The position numbers and the translations under genes are program-made. A stretch of 64,000 bases of DNA from Rubinisphaera italica (lineage in GTDB: Bacteria > Planctomycetota > Planctomycetia > Planctomycetales > Planctomycetaceae), in contig NZ_SJPG01000001.1 of NCBI RefSeq assembly GCF_007859715.1, forward strand, positions 5,400,001-5,464,000. The letters run 5' to 3'. The notes beneath the pieces were generated by a model. The model saw nothing but the letters and a program-made list of their open reading frames with translations. It had not been told where the DNA came from and ran no database searches. Shown here piece after piece: positions 40,207 through 49,936 of this stretch. Within the stretch, counting starts at the first letter, position 1. Each line of letters opens with the position of its first letter.

Positions 40207-41598
40207 TTAAAGGGCACTGTCTTCAGGAATCGCTTTAGTCGGTTTGTCGGTTTTGAAAAACTTCTGAACAACATCGCGATGTTTGGGATTCAATTTTCGA
40301 TCCCAGGTGGCTCGTCCAGCTGAGGGATCGTTTTCTCTGACGGCCTGTCGAGGAGCGGTGTTTGAGGGATCGACTTCCGGTTCTTTGAATGTCAGGCCAA
40401 GAACTTCATCGTTCGGTTGATCGAGCGTGCCGGGGGGCAGGACGACTTCTTTGAACTTTGTGTTCTCAAGATCAGATTCTTTGCCCCACATCATCTCAGC
40501 ATCGCCGCGACCGCGGGTAATTCCGCCGCGTCCCGGTTTATTACAATTGCCCTCTCCCGGTTTGTTGCAGGATCCATTTCCCTGACATAGCCCTTGGCAT
40601 TCACTTCGTTTTTTTGCAAGACTTTCGCACTCGCTTTTCAGCATGTCTTTGAGGTCACTCAGCATTTTTTCACGAGCTTCCGCATCATTAGGCAAGCCCA
40701 GTTTTCCAGACTTAGCTGCATTCTCCAGTGCCTTCTTCAACGACTCGGACATGCCCGGACATTCTCCATTGCAGGCTTTGGAAGCGAGCGATTGCAGATT
40801 CTTTCCCAGAGCCGACTCAAGTTGTTCCAATTGCTCGGCGGAAAGCTCACCCTGATTGGCGAGCGAGGAGAGCAATTCCTCGACGGCAGCTGAAGCCGAT
40901 TCGAGACCACGTTCATTCTTTTCCCAGCTCAACTGCATCTGCTGACGGAGCGAATCGGCTGTCTCCCATTGTTCGTGAGTCAAAGGCTGATTCTTCGTCT
41001 CTTCGATAAATTTTTCGAGTTCCTGCTTGAGTTCCTCTTTTTCTTCCTCTTCGAGAACCTCTTCCTCTTCGAGAGTCTTGAGCATCTCCTCTAATTCTTC
41101 ATTCGTTTGTTGCGCGACTTTGCGAGGCGTCGCCATGACGGTTGAGAATTCACGAATGGGAACAAAGCAGGTGATGATCGCAAACAGACAGGGGACGGCA
41201 ATCAGCGAGAAGAAACGTTTCGGACGGATCCGCGGCAAGGAATTCCGCCAGAGGTCTTCAATTTGAGGCAGTCGGGTCGACCATTGATCATCGGGTGCCT
41301 CCGAGAGTGTCATCAATAATCCGCCAGCCTGGAGTTTGCTATCCAACAGAGCTGTCGCTTCACTCATCGAAAATTTGCGTTTCTGGATTGTCATCCACGA
41401 CCAGATCGGCACAATCAATAGAAGTGCGAATAGAGCCGGAGCGTAAGGCCAGAGAGCAGGGACGAAAAGTTTGGTCAACAAAATCAGACAGCCAATGACA
41501 ATAAAAGCCATCGCCAGCCGATCGGCACAAATCCCCAGAAACTGTCCCCACTGTAAACGACGCCAGTGACGTTGAATCCATTGCTGCGAATTCGGCAT
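40207..41598 (-). CDS. Coiled-coil membrane protein with Cys/Gly-rich segment
   Basis: A 463-residue protein. Two hydrophobic helices at about 25-70 form a hairpin, and a third lies near 130-150 (FFSLIAVPCLFAIITCFVPI). A long highly charged coiled coil follows (about 165-340, rich in Glu/Lys/Gln). A Cys/Gly-rich segment contains CQGLCQGNGSCNKPGEGNC, and the tail reads GITRGRGDAEMMWGKESDLENTKFKEVVLPPG. I know of similar large proteins near moxR in planctomycetes but no named function. It lies upstream of the MoxR operon on the same strand but is separated by about 530 bases of repeats. Confidence 0.65.
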   Translation of the reverse strand: MPNSQQWIQRHWRRLQWGQFLGICADRLAMAFIVIGCLILLTKLFVPALWPYAPALFALLLIVPIWSWMTIQKRKFSMSEATALLDSKLQAGGLLMTLSEAPDDQWSTRLPQIEDLWRNSLPRIRPKRFFSLIAVPCLFAIITCFVPIREFSTVMATPRKVAQQTNEELEEMLKTLEEEEVLEEEEKEELKQELEKFIEETKNQPLTHEQWETADSLRQQMQLSWEKNERGLESASAAVEELLSSLANQGELSAEQLEQLESALGKNLQSLASKACNGECPGMSESLKKALENAAKSGKLGLPNDAEAREKMLSDLKDMLKSECESLAKKRSECQGLCQGNGSCNKPGEGNCNKPGRGGITRGRGDAEMMWGKESDLENTKFKEVVLPPGTLDQPNDEVLGLTFKEPEVDPSNTAPRQAVRENDPSAGRATWDRKLNPKHRDVVQKFFKTDKPTKAIPEDSAL

Positions 41599-42060
41599 GA
41601 GCCTGCTCCTCGATCAATTCGGCGAAATGACTGTCTCTCTGAATAGAGTAGACGTTCATTCTAACCAACTCGATCAAAGAAATCCGAGGGATTTCAGAGA
41701 TTTTATGAGATCTGGGGAAAATCAGAATGATTCTAAATTCATGAGTTGAATCCATTTCTCGCCCCATTCACACTCGCTTCAATGAGAAAGTATGAAATGA
41801 ATAGCCAGGCATTCAAAAAACAGGTCATTCCTGTTCACCTTGGTCGCTTCGTGGTGGCAAGAGTTTCCGTAGAATGCAAACAGCTTATTGATTTTGCCCA
41901 GTCGCGTTCCTATCTTTATAGCGGCTAGTCTGCCTAAGTGCTTAAAGGCAGATGCGTTGGCCAGAAAGGATTCGAGAGGTCGTCGTGGAATCGGCTTCGC
42001 TTACTTGTGACTGGAATTACGTTTCCCTTTCAAATTCAAGGGAATTCTACAGGAGCTATC

Positions 42061-44796
42061 ATGCAAATGATTCGCAAAGAACGACACGGTCTGGCTTCGC
42101 TGGCTGGGTTGGGATTAGTGCTTACAGCGATGCTGGCTGGAATTGTGCCAACTGTCGAGGCAAAAGAGTATCCTGCCTGGGAAGAGGTGACCAAAGGGGC
42201 AACAACAATGCCCGGATTGTTTCCTCTGTATTACAACCAAAAAGACCAGCAGTTGTTCATTGAAATTTCGAAAGCGAATTACGACACCGAATTCATTCTG
42301 CCGATTTCGATTGCCAGTGGAGCCGGACGGATGTATCTGGGGGGCGATACCCTGAACTTCGGCGATCAGTGGCTGGTCTGTTTCCGCCGCAGCGCTGATC
42401 GCATTCATCTGGTGCGAAAGAATATCAAATTCAAAGCCAGTGCCGGATCACCGCAGGCCGATGCGGTTAAGACCTCTTACAACGACAGTATCATTCGGGC
42501 ACTCCCGATTAAAAGTGAAAAGAGTGGTGGCTCTTCGGTCTTGATCGATGCTGCCGATCTGTTCATGGTCGATTTGGCTGGCATCGGTGTGAATCCCGAT
42601 CGCTCTCGAAGCACGTGGTTCAAAGTGAAGGCTTATCCGGAGAATATCGAAATTCAGGTCGCGGCTGTTTTTACCTCCAGCCAGAAATATACGACCGTTT
42701 TCGGATCCGATTCAGCCGTCCCCGATCCTCGTGGAACGCAAATTGTGCTGCACTACAGCTTGTCGAAGCTTCCGAGCAATGGATACAAACCGCGACTGGC
42801 CGATGACCGCATCGGCTATTTCCTGAGTACCGTGAACGACTTTTCCAAAGATGTCGATGAGTCGGCCAAGGTACGATACATCAATCGTTGGAATCTGGAG
42901 AAGGAAAATCCGAGTTCGGAACTGTCTGCACCGAAGCAACCGATCATTTTCTGGATCGAAAAATCGGTCCCAAGAACTTATCGGCCTTATGTTCGTGAAG
43001 GGATTCTGGAATGGAATAAAGCCTTCGAGAAAGTCGGATTTATCGATGCGATTCAATGCCGCGATCAGCAGTCCAGCGATGATTTTGAGCCGGAAGATAT
43101 TCGGTATAATACGTTCCGATGGATCACAACCGCTTCCAGCTTTGCAATGGGACCGAGCCGAACGAATCCCAAAACGGGACAGATTATTGATGCCGATATC
43201 GTCTTCGATGAAAGTATGGTTCGCTACCATCGCCAGGACTACGTGAAGAATGTCGGCATTCCACAGGGCCTTGAACTGCTCGCTCGCGGTGAACGCCAGG
43301 CCTTCATGAAACTGTTTGCTGCCGAAGTTCCTGAAATTGAAGGCAGACAGGCTGAATATGATGAGATGCTCAAGCTCTATAAAGAGTTAATCGCCGAGCA
43401 TCCTGAGCATTCTTTGAATCAGCAATTCCCAAGACAACCGACCTGGGTTAATTCGACGGGCGGATGCAACTGCTGCATGATGGGACCGGGAATTCAGCGT
43501 CAACTGGGATTGATGTCGAGTGTGATGTCGATCAACGGACTGGCTCCTGGTGGAAAAGTACCTGAGGAGTTCATCGGCCAGGCAATTAAAGAAGTCGTGA
43601 TGCACGAAATCGGTCACACGCTCGGTTTGCGTCATAACTTCAAAGCGAGCACGATGCTTTCGCTGGAGGAAATCAACAATCCGGAAATCACCCGTAAGAA
43701 GGGAATGATTGGCTCGGTGATGGATTATGCCCCTGCGAACTTCGCACTCGATCCCGCCAAGCAGGGCGATTATTTCACCACGACAATCGGCCCTTACGAT
43801 TATTGGGCCATTGAATATGCATATAAGCCAATTTCCGGCAATGAAGAGGAGGAACTGAATAAGATAGCCAAAAAAGCTCCAGAGCATGATCTCATCTATG
43901 CGACCGATGAAGACATGGCTGGCAATCCCGATCCCCGCATCAATCTGTTCGACCTGGGAGATCCGCTTGATTACTCGGAACAGCGAATTGCGTTCATGAA
44001 AAAATCGATTGATGGCCTTGTCGATCGCGTTGTCGAAGAAGGCGATGGTTATCAACGGGCCCGTGAGACGTTCACGTTATTGCTCGGTGAGATTTCACAG
44101 GCAACCCAACTAGCCGCTCAGTATGTTGGCGGAGCTTACACTGCTCGCGATCATAAGGGGGATCCTGAAGAACGACCTGCGATGCAGCCGATTCCGCTGG
44201 AAAAACATGAGCAGGCTCTCGATTTGCTCAGCCGGGAAATTTTCTCTGATACCGCGTTTACTTTCTCCCCTGAGCTACTGCGAAAACTGGCTCCGGAGCA
44301 TTTGACCGATGGCTATGAATCGACTCCGAACTATCTCTATCCCATTTATGACCGGGTTTTGAGCATTCAGCGAATGGCTCTGACATCGCTGCTGCATGAA
44401 CAAACGCTTAAACGCGTTCAGGAAATTGAATTGCAGGCAGTTAAAGATCAAGAAGTTTTAACGCTGCCGGTTATTTTCGATTCTCTGACGACAGCCATCT
44501 GGTCGGAAGTACCGGCTGAGATCAATCCGAATGAGCCGATTGAGATTTCGACCATTCGACGAAATCTGCAACGGGCATATCTGACTCAGCTGTCTGGTAT
44601 CGTTTTAGGGACTACCGCAGCTCCGGCTGACGCAAAGAGCCTGGCTCGATTGCACTTACAGGATCTGTTCGATCGACTCGATGGTCTAGAAGAGGCAAAC
44701 GCCAAGCTTAGCCCTTATTCGAAAGCTCATCTGCGTGAAACCCGCGATCAGATCGCGAAAGTGCTTAACGCAGAAATCAGCAGTGCACGACCGTAG
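42061..44796 (+). CDS. Secreted metzincin-type zinc metalloprotease (DUF5117/DUF4953-like)
   Basis: A 911-residue exported protein with a signal peptide ending near PTVEAKEYP (about residue 35). The zinc motif HEIGHTLGLRH (H515, E516, H519, H525) has the full metzincin HExxHxxGxxH form, and GSVMDYAPAN about 30 residues later fits the Met-turn. The N-terminal half (QKDQQLFIEISKANYDTEFILPISIASGAG) is typical of the DUF5118/DUF5117 lead found in zinc-dependent metalloprotease families of Bacteroidetes and planctomycetes. ATG 42061 is chosen because AGGAG lies just upstream; the frame is open to 41938. It is followed by a strong terminator, so it is a single-gene unit. Substrate unknown. Confidence 0.88.
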   Translation: MQMIRKERHGLASLAGLGLVLTAMLAGIVPTVEAKEYPAWEEVTKGATTMPGLFPLYYNQKDQQLFIEISKANYDTEFILPISIASGAGRMYLGGDTLNFGDQWLVCFRRSADRIHLVRKNIKFKASAGSPQADAVKTSYNDSIIRALPIKSEKSGGSSVLIDAADLFMVDLAGIGVNPDRSRSTWFKVKAYPENIEIQVAAVFTSSQKYTTVFGSDSAVPDPRGTQIVLHYSLSKLPSNGYKPRLADDRIGYFLSTVNDFSKDVDESAKVRYINRWNLEKENPSSELSAPKQPIIFWIEKSVPRTYRPYVREGILEWNKAFEKVGFIDAIQCRDQQSSDDFEPEDIRYNTFRWITTASSFAMGPSRTNPKTGQIIDADIVFDESMVRYHRQDYVKNVGIPQGLELLARGERQAFMKLFAAEVPEIEGRQAEYDEMLKLYKELIAEHPEHSLNQQFPRQPTWVNSTGGCNCCMMGPGIQRQLGLMSSVMSINGLAPGGKVPEEFIGQAIKEVVMHEIGHTLGLRHNFKASTMLSLEEINNPEITRKKGMIGSVMDYAPANFALDPAKQGDYFTTTIGPYDYWAIEYAYKPISGNEEEELNKIAKKAPEHDLIYATDEDMAGNPDPRINLFDLGDPLDYSEQRIAFMKKSIDGLVDRVVEEGDGYQRARETFTLLLGEISQATQLAAQYVGGAYTARDHKGDPEERPAMQPIPLEKHEQALDLLSREIFSDTAFTFSPELLRKLAPEHLTDGYESTPNYLYPIYDRVLSIQRMALTSLLHEQTLKRVQEIELQAVKDQEVLTLPVIFDSLTTAIWSEVPAEINPNEPIEISTIRRNLQRAYLTQLSGIVLGTTAAPADAKSLARLHLQDLFDRLDGLEEANAKLSPYSKAHLRETRDQIAKVLNAEISSARP

Positions 44797-44820
44797 TTGA
44801 TGAGTGCTCAGAAAATGAAT

Positions 44821-44864
44821 AAAAAGTCACGCAAGCTCATTTTGAAGAGTTGCGTGACTTTTTT
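44821..44864 (+). terminator. Rho-independent terminator of the metalloprotease gene
   Basis: AAAAAGTCACGCAA paired with TTGCGTGACTTTTTT around a loop near 16 bases lies 24 bases after the stop codon. The A tract on the left makes it bidirectional. Confidence 0.85.
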
Positions 44865-44960
44865 ATGGTAACTTGTGAATTGCATCTCCGAATCATTCCG
44901 TTACAGAAGTGACGATTTAATCCGAATCATTCATATTTGAAAGTGGGTAGTGAAAGGATA

Positions 44961-44985
44961 GAAGCACGAAGCGCAAGCGAGTGTG
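44961..44985 (+). repeat. REP-like element, single copy
   Basis: GAAGCACGAAGCGCAAGCGA then GTGTG is a full-length single unit of the family that forms hairpins at 49509 and 52382. Confidence 0.6.
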
Positions 44986-45118
44986 ACAATATTCAACGCA
45001 TCGGTTTTGTTTTTTGAAGTTACGCATCTTCTACAAAGCAATACTGAAAACCAGAAAAAGAAATCTTTAGTCGTGTCACGATACACAAAGCTGTGGCAAA
45101 TATTGATGCTAATGGATC

Positions 45119-45347
45119 TTCCAATTAGTAATTAGGGTGGCACTGGCATTGCCAGTGTATCGTAACTTTAGTGATAGTCTCGATTTGCACTGGCGAAGCC
45201 AGTGGCGCACTAACCGAAGGTTTTAGCGGAACAATCCATTAGCCCATTTTCCAATGGTATCTGCAGTCGCATGGACACCAAATGTCCTAAAAACGCTGTG
45301 TTTGCTCCTGCTGAACACTGCAGGTAATTATTGAATATGTTCTAGAA
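45119..45347. repeat. ~228-bp repeat, right copy
   Basis: This is the direct partner of 39837-40064: TAGGGTGGCACTGGCATTGC at the start, GCGAAGCCAGTGGC in the middle, the reversed CATGCGACTGC element at about 45261-45315 and AATATGTTCTAGAA at the end. It fills most of the 690 bases between the metalloprotease and the DUF1559 gene, the rest being terminators and one REP-like copy. Confidence 0.75.
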
Positions 45348-45372
45348 AAAAGGATTAGGAATACAGGTGAAC

Positions 45373-45416
45373 AAAAAAAGGCCACGCAATCTCATATAGA
45401 GAGTTGCATGGCCTTA
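45373..45416 (-). terminator. Terminator of the DUF1559 gene
   Basis: On the minus strand AAGGCCATGCAACTCTC pairs with GAGATTGCGTGGCCTT and runs into a T tract, about 70 bases after the DUF1559 stop. There is a one-base mismatch in the stem. Confidence 0.75.
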
Positions 45417-45484
45417 ATATTGATCAATTGAGCATTCTCTTCAGGTAAAATTAATACCCCCGGAGAGATGCCTGTCAAACGAGC

Positions 45485-46498
<1,014 letters not shown>

Positions 46499-46969
46499 TC
46501 ATTTTCCTCAATACTAAAGTGTGTGTAGACAAATAGTTTCCACAGGTTGGTTTGTGTGCCTCTTATGAAAGAGGGTGAATTTCAACTTCAGGTGGGCCTG
46601 TTTTGTCAGGTAATGGCGAGACAGTTGGTTGGAGTTCAATATCATAATCCGACAAGCAAAATCGAAAAATGATATTGCCCATTATTAGACGCAATGAAAA
46701 TGAAAAATCTTCTGAAAAAAACTCCGAATTCAGAAATATTTCTAAAATAATTCCCGGGACGGATGAGTCGTCATTTATAAGTAACTATATTTTGCAATTT
46801 TTGTGCTGATTTCTGCAATAATATGCAGATATGATGATTAGTCTCAGCTAATTCTAGCCTGATATTATACTGCGCCGTGAGTTCATGGACTCTTGATTGG
46901 TGGCGTTTGACGGAGGGTCATTCTCTCTGCAAAATGGGATCTCAGGGGACTGTCTTCAGGGGGTCAAGA
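46499..46969. other. AT-rich intergenic region
   Basis: About 470 bases upstream of the DUF1559 gene are strongly AT-rich, notably 46670-46870 with runs such as AATATTTCTAAAATAATTCC. It should hold the DUF1559 promoter. I see no RNA gene or repeat. The low GC compared with its neighbours, next to a possible transposase relic, could mark acquired DNA. Confidence 0.35.
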
Positions 46970-47422
46970 ATGGCAATCCTCATTGAGTTGATTGAGGAGG
47001 AAGCGGATAAAGTTCGGTCGCTCCGCTACCATGTAGATGCTTCACAGGCACGGCAATGGTTGGAGGTGCTCTGGTTATTACATCTGGGCGAGTCGGTAGC
47101 CGAAGTGATGCACATTGCCGGAGTCTCGAAACGAACAGTGGGAATTATGACAAATATGAGGGTGGGTGGTAAGGTTATCAAGCGTGGGCGTCTGGTGATT
47201 GGGGTCGAACGAACTTTGGGGAATAGTCTGAGTAATCGCTACAGGTGTATTAGGAAGGGCATCTCGACAGGGAAGTTACTGAGTATCAGTGTGCCTCATG
47301 ACGCAACTTGCTTCTTTAAGAATTCGCTTGTTGCTGGCAAAACGAATCTGTGGATGGCACAGGATGATGCAAAGCAGCGACCTGTGTGGCAATGCCATAT
47401 GGGTTTTCGGTTTGACGATTGA
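46970..47422 (+). CDS. Orphan HTH protein, possible IS630-type transposase remnant
   Basis: A 150-residue frame from ATG 46970, which has AGGGGG upstream. The stretch ASQARQWLEVLWLLHLGESVAEVMHIAGVSKRTVGI resembles the N-terminal HTH of IS630-family transposases (pattern R..LWLL..G.S..EVA...G.S.RTV). The following residues do not continue into a catalytic DDE domain. In the next reading frame, KYEGGW appears where IS630 proteins have YNxxGL, which would fit a frameshift. No terminal inverted repeats were seen. It may be a decayed insertion sequence or an unrelated HTH protein; confidence is low. Confidence 0.35.
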   Translation: MAILIELIEEEADKVRSLRYHVDASQARQWLEVLWLLHLGESVAEVMHIAGVSKRTVGIMTNMRVGGKVIKRGRLVIGVERTLGNSLSNRYRCIRKGISTGKLLSISVPHDATCFFKNSLVAGKTNLWMAQDDAKQRPVWQCHMGFRFDD

Positions 47423-47516
47423 AATTTAAAGCGGATGCTTTCGGACAAGCCGACTTCGTATAAATTTCAAAATTCTTGCTGGTCTCTATAAAACTACATC
47501 TCTTGAGTAATCAACT

Positions 47517-47927
47517 TTAGTCACCTGTTTCTGAACTGAGAATCTTTCCCTCTGCGACAATGAGATTGATGCCAAGGTCTGCCCAATTCTCATGTGCATA
47601 GGACAATTCCACTTCACGCTTTTCAATCAGGTTGGACACATCAACAACAACGAGATCATAGTCTCCAGTCCACTCCGCCCAGCCTTCAAGCTGCTTTTTT
47701 ATTTCCTCTTCAATTTGTGGGCGAAGATCAGCAATCCATTGGCTTACAATGGGAAGTTCATTTATTAGTGATACATCAAAAATCGGATTGTCGTAAAGCG
47801 TGTATAAGATCTCGCCATACGATAACTCCCAATGACCATTCAGAACATCCTGCCAGACAACTTGAACATCATTAATTTGAATTTTCGGTACAGGCTTATT
47901 CGATTGGCTTCGATTGAAAGGCCACAT
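47517..47927 (-). CDS. Hypothetical protein
   Basis: A 136-residue acidic soluble protein starting MWPFNRSQSNKPVPKIQIND. GAGGA six bases before the ATG at 47927 decides the start; the frame is open to 47990. Hydrophobic and acidic blocks alternate (VVWQDVLNGHWELSYGEIL, LPIVSQWIADLRPQIEEEI, YDLVVVDVSNLIEKREVELSY). I recognise no family. The MWPF start followed by a flexible basic stretch is seen in several small planctomycete proteins. It lies between the possible transposase relic and a repeat-rich gap, with no operon partner. Confidence 0.5.
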   Translation of the reverse strand: MWPFNRSQSNKPVPKIQINDVQVVWQDVLNGHWELSYGEILYTLYDNPIFDVSLINELPIVSQWIADLRPQIEEEIKKQLEGWAEWTGDYDLVVVDVSNLIEKREVELSYAHENWADLGINLIVAEGKILSSETGD

Positions 47928-48029
47928 CCCTAATCCTCTATACCGCGTTCCCAATGAAAACCGGAGAAATTCAACAATTTGTAAGAACACTGGTTCGTGC
48001 CAGAGATATAACAGAAAACAATCAAACCA

Positions 48030-48202
48030 GGGTGGCGGGGGCGCTCTCGAAGTGAAGCCCCCGAATGATAAAACGCGGGTGGCCCAGATAGCTTCGCTAT
48101 CTGGGGGGGACGAAGTCCATAAGAGGCTTTCTGGTTGATCGTGCGTTGTCCAAGAAGTCTGCTACGGCTGCGCCGCCCCAAAAGAATCTTTCGGGGCCAC
48201 CC
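48030..48202. repeat. Cluster of three dispersed elements
   Basis: This gap holds a short GGTGGCGGGGGCGCTCTCGA element (48030-48066), a perfect hairpin CCCAGATAGC-TTC-GCTATCTGGG near 48083-48105, and the GCTACGGCTGCGCCGCCCC...GGGGCCACCC element (48161-48202) that is also found at 40125. No gene is visible between 47928 and 48292. Confidence 0.6.
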
Positions 48203-48292
48203 AAAGTTGTCTTCAATTCAGTTGATGGGCAAAATGAAGTAATATCGCACATTCCACGCCCTTCGCTTTGCTCAGAGCGTGCCACACAATTT

Positions 48293-49453
48293 TTATCCTT
48301 CCAGCGCCTGCTTCATATCGGCGATGAGGTCATCCGGGTGTTCAATTCCCACCGAAATCCGGATTGTACTTTCTGAGATTCCGGCATCTCGACGGGCTTC
48401 TTTGGTCATGGAAGCGTGGCTCATCGTTTCTGGGTATTCGATGAGGGATTCGATTCCTCCCAATGATTCAGCCAGCTGGAAGAGTTTGACTTTGGCGAAC
48501 AAACGCTCGGCTGCGGGGCGGCCGCCTTTGATGTCGAAGCTGACCATGCCGCCGAAACCGTCCTGCTGACGTTTGGCCAGTTCGTGATGCGGATGCGATT
48601 CCAGGCCGGGGAAATAGGTTTTCTCGACATTGGGATGTTCATCGAGCATGCGTGCCAATGCCATCGCCCCTTTCTGATGAGCTTCCATTCGCGGGCCGAG
48701 GGTTTTGATGCCTCGCAGAACAAGGAAGGCATCGAAGGGAGAACAGCCGAAGCCGAGACCGTTGACGATGTAAGCGATCTTATCGGCCAGTTCCTGAGTC
48801 TTCGAAACAACACATCCGCCGACAACATCCGAATGTCCATTCAGGTATTTTGTGGTCGAATGCACAATCACGTCGGCTCCCAGTTCAAATGGCCGCTGCA
48901 GGTAGGGAGAGAGGAATGTGTTATCGGCGATTGTGAGGAGATTGTGTTCTTTGGCGATGTCGGTCATCACTTTGATGTCGACGAGATTGAGCAGCGGGTT
49001 GCTGGGGGTTTCAATCCAGATACATTTTGTCTCTTCACAGATTGCCGCTTTGACTTTTTCGGGATCACTCATGTCGACGAATGAGAATCTGAGTCCCATC
49101 TTGGTGAAGATATCGGCGAACAGACGATAGGTGCCGCCATAGATGTCGTTGCCGGTAATGATATGATCGTTCGAGGAAAACAGGTGCATCACTGCAGTAA
49201 TGGCTGCCATCCCCGTCGCAACGGCTTGTGCTCCTACGCCGCCTTCAAGTGACGAGATATTTTCTTCGAGAGCCTTGCGTGTCGGGTTCGCAACGCGAGT
49301 GTATTCGTAACCGCTGTTGGAAGTCAGGTCGTTCCAGTAATAGGTGGACGATGTGTAGATCGGCGTGGTGCAGCTGTTGAACAGGGTGTCTTTATTGACG
49401 CCAGCATGAATTGCGCGGGTGGAAAAGTGCAGCTTGGAATTGGAATCGGCCAT
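48293..49453 (-). CDS. Cystathionine gamma-synthase/lyase (PLP, Cys/Met metabolism)
   Basis: A 386-residue fold-type I PLP enzyme of the Cys/Met metabolism family. Y51-T-R53 in GYEYTRVANPTRKALEE are the phosphate-binding residues contributed across the dimer. ATGMAAITAV is the substrate/PLP loop, DNTFLSPYLQRPFELGADVIVHSTTKYLNGHSDVVGG carries the Schiff-base Lys (K202), and the C-terminal VRISVGIEHPDDLIADM matches the family. Sequence cannot decide among cystathionine gamma-synthase, gamma-lyase and beta-lyase. ISVGIEHPDDLI is common to synthase and lyase. No other met gene is close. Confidence 0.92.
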   Translation of the reverse strand: MADSNSKLHFSTRAIHAGVNKDTLFNSCTTPIYTSSTYYWNDLTSNSGYEYTRVANPTRKALEENISSLEGGVGAQAVATGMAAITAVMHLFSSNDHIITGNDIYGGTYRLFADIFTKMGLRFSFVDMSDPEKVKAAICEETKCIWIETPSNPLLNLVDIKVMTDIAKEHNLLTIADNTFLSPYLQRPFELGADVIVHSTTKYLNGHSDVVGGCVVSKTQELADKIAYIVNGLGFGCSPFDAFLVLRGIKTLGPRMEAHQKGAMALARMLDEHPNVEKTYFPGLESHPHHELAKRQQDGFGGMVSFDIKGGRPAAERLFAKVKLFQLAESLGGIESLIEYPETMSHASMTKEARRDAGISESTIRISVGIEHPDDLIADMKQALEG

Positions 49454-49508
49454 CGGATATTTTCAAATTGATAAAGTGTGCGGAAAGAACTGAGTAAGTG
49501 ATATGGTT

Positions 49509-49579
49509 ACAAGCACGAAGCGCAAGCGAGTGTGTTCAATCGCAACGGGGGACACACTCACTTGCGCTTCGTGCTTGTC
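49509..49579. repeat. REP-like inverted pair (hairpin)
   Basis: The left arm 49509-49534 (ACAAGCACGAAGCGCAAGCG then AGTGTG) and the right arm about 49554-49579 pair over 26 bases with one mismatch, loop about 19 bases. It lies directly between the cystathionine-type gene and the end of the small Cys-rich gene, where it could act as a 3' stabiliser or terminator. Confidence 0.75.
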
Positions 49580-49582
49580 TAT

Positions 49583-49894
49583 TTAATTGTCCTGAGTTGA
49601 ATTGGGGTCAACAGTTTCCGACTGCCTTCCGCTGAGATTATCATCCTGAGCGATCATTTCTGTTTCCCGTCGCGACATGCGGTACAAAGAGACTCCCACA
49701 ATAGAAAACAGAATTGAAGGCATGCTCAGCATGGTCAGGATGCTGGCCATATAGGCGGCCGGCTGCGAACTATTCCCGGCATCTTCGGTCGCCATCTTGC
49801 ACATGGGACAGGCTTCGCATACGGAAAGTTCACTGCCGCTGATCAATATGAGCAGAAACAGGCCCACTATCGAACTGAAGCGAAACCATTTCAT
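49583..49894 (-). CDS. Small exported Cys-rich membrane protein beside SCO1-DUF420
   Basis: A 103-residue protein with an N-terminal signal/anchor (FSSIVGLFLLILISG), a CEACPMCK motif (C-x2-C-x2-C, about 26-33), a second hydrophobic helix at about 50-70 and an acidic tail. The clustered Cys outside the membrane suggest metal (copper) binding. It starts 42 bases after the SCO1-DUF420 stop on the same strand, so it is very likely the second gene of that unit. A part in copper delivery to a heme-copper oxidase is inference from this context. Confidence 0.6.
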   Translation of the reverse strand: MKWFRFSSIVGLFLLILISGSELSVCEACPMCKMATEDAGNSSQPAAYMASILTMLSMPSILFSIVGVSLYRMSRRETEMIAQDDNLSGRQSETVDPNSTQDN

Positions 49895-49936
49895 TGTTGA
49901 CTCCTCAAAATCTCTTGGCGTCCTGGCGGTTCAATT

